Shown here: positions 37,561-46,500 of the stretch, in pieces
Layout: the number at the start of each line of letters is the position of its first letter
Position numbering within the stretch: position 1 is the first letter of the stretch
NCBI GenBank assembly: GCA_024529925.1
Contig: JAFEUB010000811.1
Span: 1,199,001-1,263,000 of the forward strand
Direction of reading: 5' to 3'
Length of the DNA: 64,000 nucleotides
Source of the DNA: Ophthalmolycus amberensis
Lineage: Eukaryota > Chordata > Actinopteri > Perciformes > Zoarcidae
The notes under the pieces: generated by a model
Told to the model about the DNA's origin: nothing
Database searches by the model: none
The model's input: only the letters and a program-made list of their open reading frames with translations
Made by a program: the position numbers and the translations under genes

Positions 37561-40500
37561 GCTCCTGCAGACCATGCAGACTTTCTCACTTTACTGGTAG
37601 GAACATGGAGGATCCTTTATGGGGGACGAGAGAGATCCCATTAAATGTTCAAAACACTGGTCGGGTTGGGGCAAGACAGAGGAGAAAAAAAAGGTGAGGG
37701 GGAGCTGTTAAGAATTAACTAGACTGTTCAGGGGCAGTTAGTGGGCGAGCTAAACTCCAATTACACCCCAGCCTGATTTAAAACCGCCTAACCTTCGTAA
37801 AATTACACCCGCACACATTAAGAGGCGTCTGGGTTTGCTTTGCCGACATCACTGCGCCGTTGTTATTGTATTTTCTGGATAAATAAGCAAGCTGGGTTTG
37901 GTCTTCGGAGACATCACGCACCACTTAAACTGGGTAAAAAGTTCTTAAAGAGATCCCCACCCCCACTCAAGTCTCCTGGTTTGTCTTTTCTGTTGTAATG
38001 ACAGTCAACGTGCTGTTGGGCAATGCTGGAAATGAGGCTGCAACAAATGATTGTGTTTTATTGTTAATATATCTGAAGATTATTATTTTTGGATGAACAG
38101 ATTATTTATATTTGTATCTATAAAATGTCCAAGGTGATATTTTCCAATTATTTGTATAATGCAACAAAACACGCGAAACCAGAGAATGTTTGGTATCTCT
38201 GATAAATAAACCTAACTTTTATTCTGATATGTGATTTTAGGGATAAGAGAGAAAATAAATATTTCTGTTTTGTTAAAGTATTTTGGACATACAGGTTCAG
38301 ACAGTGCTTTTGTTCCATGCACACAGTCCACGGTGTCATGACTTTAAGGCCCTCATATACTCCAAGAGTGAAATTTGTTCATACACTTTACTGGGTGTCA
38401 TCATAGGCGGGTGTGTGCAAAAGTCTAAATCGACTTGGGCATGGGCTAAAGAGGTTATCATCATAGTTTATAGAGTCCCAGTGACTCCAAATTTCTTGTT
38501 TTGCCCGACCAACCGGATACCAAAAGATTTTCAATTTACTGTGATGTAGAGAGAAGCAGCAAATGCTCACATTGTAAGCAGACAATGTTTTGCTCGATAC
38601 ATGACTTGAACAATTAACAGATTTTCTAAATTATCGATTAACTTCTGATCGACTAAACGTCAAAATTGTCTCTGCGCTAGCTAACGAAAAACATAATAAT
38701 GTGCAGCTGACAAAGAGGAATCTTCTACTTCCTGTTGAGTTCAGGTGGTGGTGGGATGGATCAAGTGGGAGGTGATGATGAAAGTGGAGGCTCCCCCCTC
38801 CACTTTCATCTTATCATCAGGGGTCATGACCTCGGGTCAGGTCTGGATGGAGACAGTGGAGGCTGACAGACCCGCCCCCTCGCTGTCTTCTCTCTTTCGA
38901 GATAAGACCTCAGGAGTCCTCGCGCAGAGTGCGTCAAGCGAAAGGAGGACAGTCGGCAGTGAAAGCAGATGATTAATGACACATCGGCTGACATGCAGAG
39001 CGCATTAAACACATGCGCAAACACACAAATACAGGCAAACTCAACAGTGTCAAGACTGTGAGCAGGCGTAATATTTCAGTGTTCACTTATATTATGTGTG
39101 CGCCTCGCTTCCTGTATGAGCAACCCCCCAACCCGCCACTTCCCCAAAAAAACAGCCCTCTCTAAATCTCTGAAGACCTCTCCACCTCTCCGGCCTGCTC
39201 CTGCAAAAACAACATTTGTGCAGAGGCTCTGGCATGTTATTCTAACAAATATATTATGTTAATTATGCGCCGTTACCCGAGCCTCCCCCTGAGAGGCTTC
39301 AAAAGGCCCGTCAGAGATGCTTCTGACCGTGTCACATGACCTCGCGGATGAGACGACGCACCGATCGCACGCTCTGGAGCTTTCAGGAAGTCACCGCTCT
39401 AATGGTCACCAGAGACTCTCTCGAGGCCTGGGTGTTGTGTAAAAGCTGCACCTGCACATACGCCTCAGTTATAACAGATTAAAGGCCCCACCGGCGGCTC
39501 AGGATGGATGAGCAATTCTTATGATCTGAATACAACCTCAGTCGTAAACACACAATGAGCCGGTACAAACACATCCACAGGAACAAGCACAGACAGTCAT
39601 GAACAAACAACCAGTACGCAGTCAGATCGATTACCGAGCAGTGAGGAGACCTTGGGAAGGAGTCCTGTCTGGACCATCTGGCTGCGCAGCGACGTGTCGA
39701 AGGAGAGGTTGAGCAGGAGGCGTAAGTTGGTGCTCAGGAGGTACTCGTGATCGCAGGGAACCAGCCGAGCCAGCTTCTCCACGGCAAATGTTTCAGCCTG
39801 CAGACAACAGACAAAAAAAACCTAACTTCCAGGTTCTGCTCCAGAAGCACACGGACATCTGTAATATTACAAAACAATCCAGCTCTACAACATAACCTTA
39901 CTGTACACAGTGCCATGTGGTACAAGGTGGTAGTATTCTGCATAATTAATACTTTTGCTTTTGACAACTCAGAATGTTTAGCTGATTATACTTTTGTACT
40001 TTTACTTCAGTAGACTTAGAATGTAGTTTGAGTATTTTTGAATTCTTCTTTAGGTGAAGGAGTGAAGTACTTCTTCCAACACTCGCTGTATATATGTACA
40101 ACACAGGTGTCATGTGATTCACGGTATATTTGATTATAATTCATGGCAACTAATTTCATTTTTCCATTTTTCGATTAAATGATTATCAAGACAATGTAAA
40201 GTAATGGGGTACTTTTGTCAGAAGTTAATATATAATAATGTATACTTTATTTTCTACTGGAACGTGCAGCCTTAAAAGAGACATCAGCAGAATGAAATTC
40301 ATGAAATGATTACTTTCTTTACTGCCTTACCTTATCTGTCAGTTTACACTCTACCATGCGACCACTTTGAAAAACACTCCTGAATGGAAATATAGGGATT
40401 TTTCAAAATTATAATAAATGATAACTCTGAATCATCTCTGATATGATAGTTAGTAAACATCTTCATAAAACACTGACATCTTGCCTTGTCCCTTTGTTAA

Positions 40501-43500
40501 GCCTGGTGTCCAGCTTGGAGAAGGTTCATATGACCTACAGGCAGGTGGAAGTGTTGAGCTGATGACTCTGAACACAAACTCATGCCTGCCGACTCTCTAG
40601 GGGATCGCTGACGTGTGAAAATGTGACCAGCATGGTAGCGTTTGGACTACATGCCGCCACTGTGAGTGTCGGTGTGACAGAGCGCCGCTCGTCAGTCCGG
40701 TGCTGCCTGTTAACATGTCTGTCCCCCCCCCCCCCCCCTCTCCTGTGGTCTCCCCGCAGCCAGATATCACGGTGACGCAACCTGCTCCCAGTTAAAAAAC
40801 GCACCCACTGCTACTGTGTGCGAAACCAGCTCCAGTCGCACCATCACAAACCAGACCACGAGCAGCATAATCAAGTGCAGCCCGTGTCAATTACCACTGA
40901 CATTCCCCTTTCATTAGTGACGGGGACAAAATATCAGACCGCGTTGAAGTCTTATCTGATTTGGAGAAAAATATGTTTGCTGAGTAAATAAAACCTGAAG
41001 ACACACAGCATCTTTAAGTGATTAAGTCTTTCTTTTTTTTTGAATCAATTAAACATCCATGTCCTTAAATGGAATCCCTTTTCCCTTGTGTAAACTGATA
41101 TACTCAACCGAGTCAAAGTGTTGAAACCACTATTTTCCTGCTGGACACATGCTTGAGTGGGTCTAAACCCCCTGAAGGCTTCTTTAATCTGAATCAAAGA
41201 TACACTGAAGGGGAAACGAGGAGATAAAACCAGTTCCTAACTGGGTCTGGCTTTGATAAAATCTGAGCACAGGGGCCCCTCAAGGCTGTGTGCTCAGTCC
41301 ACTGCTCTTCACCTTGCTGACACACGACTGCACTACAACCTACAGCACCAATCACATGGTCAAGTTTGCAGACGACACAACTCTGGTTGGTCTCATCACC
41401 AACAACGATGAGACCCACTATAGGAAGGAGGTCAGCCTTCTGACCACGTGGTGCAGAGACAACAACCTCCTTCTGAATAACAGCAAGACCAAGGAGATTA
41501 TTGTTGACTTCCGGAGAGGCCACACTCAACACCCACCACTGACCATCAATGGTGCTGATATAGAGAGAGTGAGCAGCACCAAATTCTTGGGGGTGGACAT
41601 CAGTGAGGACCTCTCGTGGACAGCCAACACAACATCACTGGCAAAGAAAGCCCAGAGGCGCCTCTACTTTCTCCGCAAACTGAAGAAGGCAAGAACACCA
41701 CCACCCATCATGTGCACCTTTTACCGAGGCACCATTGAGAGCATCCTGACAAACTGCATCACTGTGTGGGGCGGAAGCTGCACTGACTACAACAGGAAAG
41801 CCCTGCAGCGCATAGTGAACACAGCTGGAAGGATCATTGGTGCCTCACTCCCCTCCCTGCAGGACATATATGACACTCGCCTCACCCGCAAAGTGACCAT
41901 GATTGTGCGCGACTCCAGCCACCCCTCACACAGTCTCTTCAGCCTCCTGCCCTCTGGGAGAAGATACCGGAGCCTCCGTGCTCGCACCACCAGACTCTCA
42001 AACAGCTTCGTCCACCAGGCTGTTAGGAAGCTGAACTCTCTGAAATCTCTCCCTCCTCTCTTTTAAGACTCCCCATGTCCAACTGCTGCTAAATACAGAT
42101 TGATAGCTTTTTTGTTTTTTTCTCTTATTATATATATTGTCAAAATGTTTTTTAATGTTTTTTAATCTATTGCACTGTACTCACTTTATGTTATATGTTG
42201 GACTAGAGAGAAACGTCTTTTCAACTCCCCTGTATGTTCAGTACATTGTGGAATTGACAATAAAGCAAACTTTGAACTTTGAACTTTGAACTAAAGAACC
42301 ACAAACTGAGTGAGATTGGAACCAGGTGGGGCTGGATTAGGGGAAAGTCGGCGCCTGTACGAGCGCTGTGGGACACGTGGCCAAAAGCGGACCTTCTAAG
42401 CATTTATGAAATTGAAATTTGATAAGCGTGGTTTCAACTGGCATTTCTACAGCGGAACAGCCATTTGTCAACATGACTTTGGGAGTGTTTTACAGAACAA
42501 ATGAAGAGTGATTGTTTCCTTTTAAGTTCCACTAATGGAGTTTAAATATCTCAAAACAACCTTGTTAAAGAGCACATTCATTAGAGATGTGAAGGTCTAA
42601 TTTAGGAGATTGACTGTACTGGTCAGAAAAAAACTCAAAACAACACAGACGCCATGGTTTTTAAACAATGAATAGTTTGGCGGATGTGCTTTAATAAACA
42701 CTTAATTAAATCCAAATGTTGTTGATGCAAGAGTGGTTTTATGTAACACTTAATTGCGGGAATATGTTTTCATTTTCCTTAACAAATCCATGATTAATGT
42801 CCTACTTGCCGTTTCTCAAATTCAGAGAAAAAGCGCAAGCGGCTGCAAGCTCTAATAGTTTCTTTGTAAAACTTTCCACCTTAACTGTCTGCACCATTCA
42901 TGAGCTTATTAAGTGTTAATTTGTGATATTGGGCTATTTTAAATGGTTCTAAACTTTTTGCAAGGCACTGTGTATATCAGCGCTTCAGTTAAGATGCAAG
43001 GAAAAAGGAGGAGAGTGTTGTAACTTTCACTCCACCCCTCCTCTGTCTCACCATGTCATTCTTGTTCTCCAGGAAGATGGAGAGCTTCTTGAGGAAGGAC
43101 ACCACCACCAGCAGCAGCTCCTCGTCTTCCCGGTCCAGGATCTTCACCAGCGTGTGGACGATGTTTTTGTTCCTCATCTTCAGCTCTGTGCGGGTGTCTT
43201 CAGCCAGGTTCAGCAGCAGAGACAGAGCAACTACGGGGTCAAACGCGTCAGAGACATAAAGATCAGCCTGGCAAACACAAGTTGTTTCTAGAACAGACGT
43301 CATTTCGCTGTAACGCGCTCCCTTACTGTTGTTTTGGCTTTTGGACGTCATTTCTTATTTAATGTAGCTTTCCTTGTGCCTCTTGGGGCAAACAAATCTG
43401 TCAATTAACTTAATGAATAATCAATTAATTGTTTAGTGTATACAAACCGACAGAGCAGAGTCCAAATTCAGTCTGAACAATGATCCAAACCTCAAAGACA

Positions 43501-46500
43501 TTCAGATTCAAATGATTAAGACAGAGAAAAGCAGCAAACCCTCTCATTGGAGACACAGAACTTCCCCAATAGCTGCTTAGCAAGTGACAAAAAAATCTAT
43601 TTGTTGTTCATTATATCAACAGTATTTCTGATACAATCCTGCTGGTTTCATATGTTGCGCTTAACTGTTTTAATTTGGAAGTACTTACATTTTGTTAGAA
43701 AAGTGCTGTATAACTGAATCACATATAATGTATTCATTGCAGCTATAAGACGCTAACTTACGCTTTCGTACCAGCGACACCGACACTTAAATGCCTGTCT
43801 AATTACATTCAACACACAGTATTCTAGATGTCATACGCATGACTTTATTCAAACATTCCCAAAATTCAGCCAAAACACATTTGATGACTCTGGAACCTTT
43901 TGTCGATAGCCCAACCCGCAGCTCTGAGTGGCTGCAGAGGTTAAAGGCTAAGTGAGCAGACTGGTGTTTGGCCAATTCAATTAGCCGGGCTTAGAAGAGG
44001 ACTACACTGACCCCTCACCACTCCAGTATCTACAACAGCCTGCTGGTGGACACTGCAGGTCAGATAGGTTTGACATCATCAGTGGGTACAGAGTTCCCAC
44101 AGTTACCTCTGAGAAGCTGCTCCTGCTTGGTCAGAAGGCTCTGGTACTTTCTGAAAGACTTCTCGTGTTCCTTCTTCAGATTTTGGTTCTCAGAGAATTC
44201 TTCATGTGAGATCAGTCAAGCAAATCTAATTTACACAGAAAACATTAAAACTATACCATAATAACCCAGCTACTGGAAGTATTAGGTTACACACAAGAAA
44301 ACATTCTTTCCATACAGACATCATCTATTCTATTAAGTAAAAACTGGCTTTTAGAGGAAAGATCTTTCAGTTGCACAACTCTTAGAAAAGGATATAGGCC
44401 TTCTTCTTCTTCTGTAGTTCATCTTGCCAGAGGTCGAACCTCTTCAGCTCATGCTCAATGATATTCATACAAAGGGCCCCGATCTTGAAATGTGTGACCA
44501 GGCCATGGAACTGGGAGAAACTAGACGAGGAAATGAAGAGGCAACGAGAGAGAGAGAAAAAGAAAGAAAAAGACTTCCATTTATCCAAAAGTGTATTTTC
44601 AAAACGGAATTGGGGATTCCAGCTGGGAGCTGTCATTAAAATGACCCAATCCGTCACCCCTGAAGTAGTTTACAAAGTAAACTGTCAAAGTCAAAACACA
44701 TTCAGTCAAACAGTATGTCCTGGGTCCGACTTATAATCAGTCCAACTTGAACCGTTTCACAATCCAAACAGCATAACATGGAGATGGACACGAGCCAAGA
44801 GCGACGATCAGTTTTCAGACGTACACGTCCTCTCGCTGCCTAAATCAGCTCTGACAGACGTTTATGTATTATTCTAGCGAGGGCTAATTTTAGGGTTTCC
44901 TAACCCCCAGTTGGAGAGTGAAACTTCAGTACTAGCTACGCTGCCAAAGGTGGAGGACTACTGTAAGTAAGGGGGAGAGCAGTGAGAAAAGAAGAGAGCA
45001 GACTCAGGCGCTGTTACAACTGAAATGTAGAAATACTGCACAGAAGGAAGGCAACCATACGGCTGGTAAAATGTTATGACTGCCTTAATCTGGTAAACTG
45101 GGTTTGTGCCCCAAATGCAAAAGACCGTATTACCTTAATGCAATATCGATATCAAGGCATGTGGTCAAAAATATTGAGATATTTGATTATTCCATCCTAG
45201 TCCAGTCCTAGTTTAGTTAATCACAACAAATTAAAAAGGCACGGATGTAGTCCAAAACCAGTATGTGGACTGCATTGGATGTCTGCATTCCCGGAAGGAT
45301 ACACATGCTTGTCAGTACGGACGCTCCATGCGACTCTACATTTTTGGGCAGCATGTAGACGGTCCTTGCAGGCATGGGCACATGAGGAGATTTACACCAT
45401 GCAACAGACCCTTGCAGCCATAAAGAAGTGGAGACTATAAATAAAGTTTAAAAATACAAATTTGGAATGAAGGGATAGTCAGATACTTGTGGCCCTCTGC
45501 ATGTGTTTGACGTGCCGGTTTACCTGGAGAAGCAGAAGAAGACAGAGACGATGGTTGTTGCCAGGTCCACACTCTGCTTCCAGTCCTCCCTCAAAACTCT
45601 GGCCAGGGCTCCAAGGGCCGCGTCTAACCACAGACACACAAACACACAAAGGCCCTTATACAAAAAGAAAGTCATAGAAAGAGAAGGCGAGACAAGAATG
45701 AAGGACCACAGATGTCAAAAGAAAAACGAATGCAAAGCGCCTGCGTGTGGAATTCAATCAGAGTCAGACGGAACACTGCAGCCGGAGGTTGATTTAAAGA
45801 AGCGTGGGGGAATGCGATGAGGTCTTAGGCTCCCGAGGATTGTGTGCTACGGGGGCTTCTCAGCGCAAAGACGTGCGTCCCAGGGTCCGTCTCCTCTTTC
45901 CACGTCGACCTCAGGCCTCTCGGTTCACACGAACACTCGGCTCTTATCAACATCGGACCGGTTGATGCGGCGCGGCAGACGGAGTGAGCCGACGACGCAT
46001 TATGACAGATACAAATGAAGCCGTGCCATCTCGCCGCGGCTGCGGAGGATGACGGCTCCGTGCTGTTGCGGAAGAAACAGCGCGGTTGTCACGGAAGGGA
46101 GCAGAGCTGAAGCCGAGCTTTGTTTTCTTTGAAAAGGGGAGCCGAGAGGACGAGCCGATGAAAGTCAACGGTTCAACACTCAAGTGATATTCTCTTTATC
46201 AAAACTCCCTTTTCATCCAAATCTGGCTTTTTGCTTGACAATCTGAAATATGAGTGAGGTTTGCACTTTTCAACTTTGGCAACTGGCTTCACTTTGCCAG
46301 GAAAAAGATTATTTACAGAAAATGAATACACTCTGAATAATTGAGAATGAAAAGGACCTTGATCCTGGTCTTCCTCTGCAGATGGAGTTTGCTGGGTTAT
46401 CACAGAGATATTATTATTATATCGCCATATCATGACAGGGGTTACCATCTTCCCTCCGTATACGACCACCTGAGCAAACTCCATCTGCCGAGGAAGACCG

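Noticed and set aside
45489..45820. Plus-strand frames over kifap3 exon 6
   Set aside because: The minus strand encodes an exactly matching KAP3 exon with correct splice phases; the plus frames are shadows.
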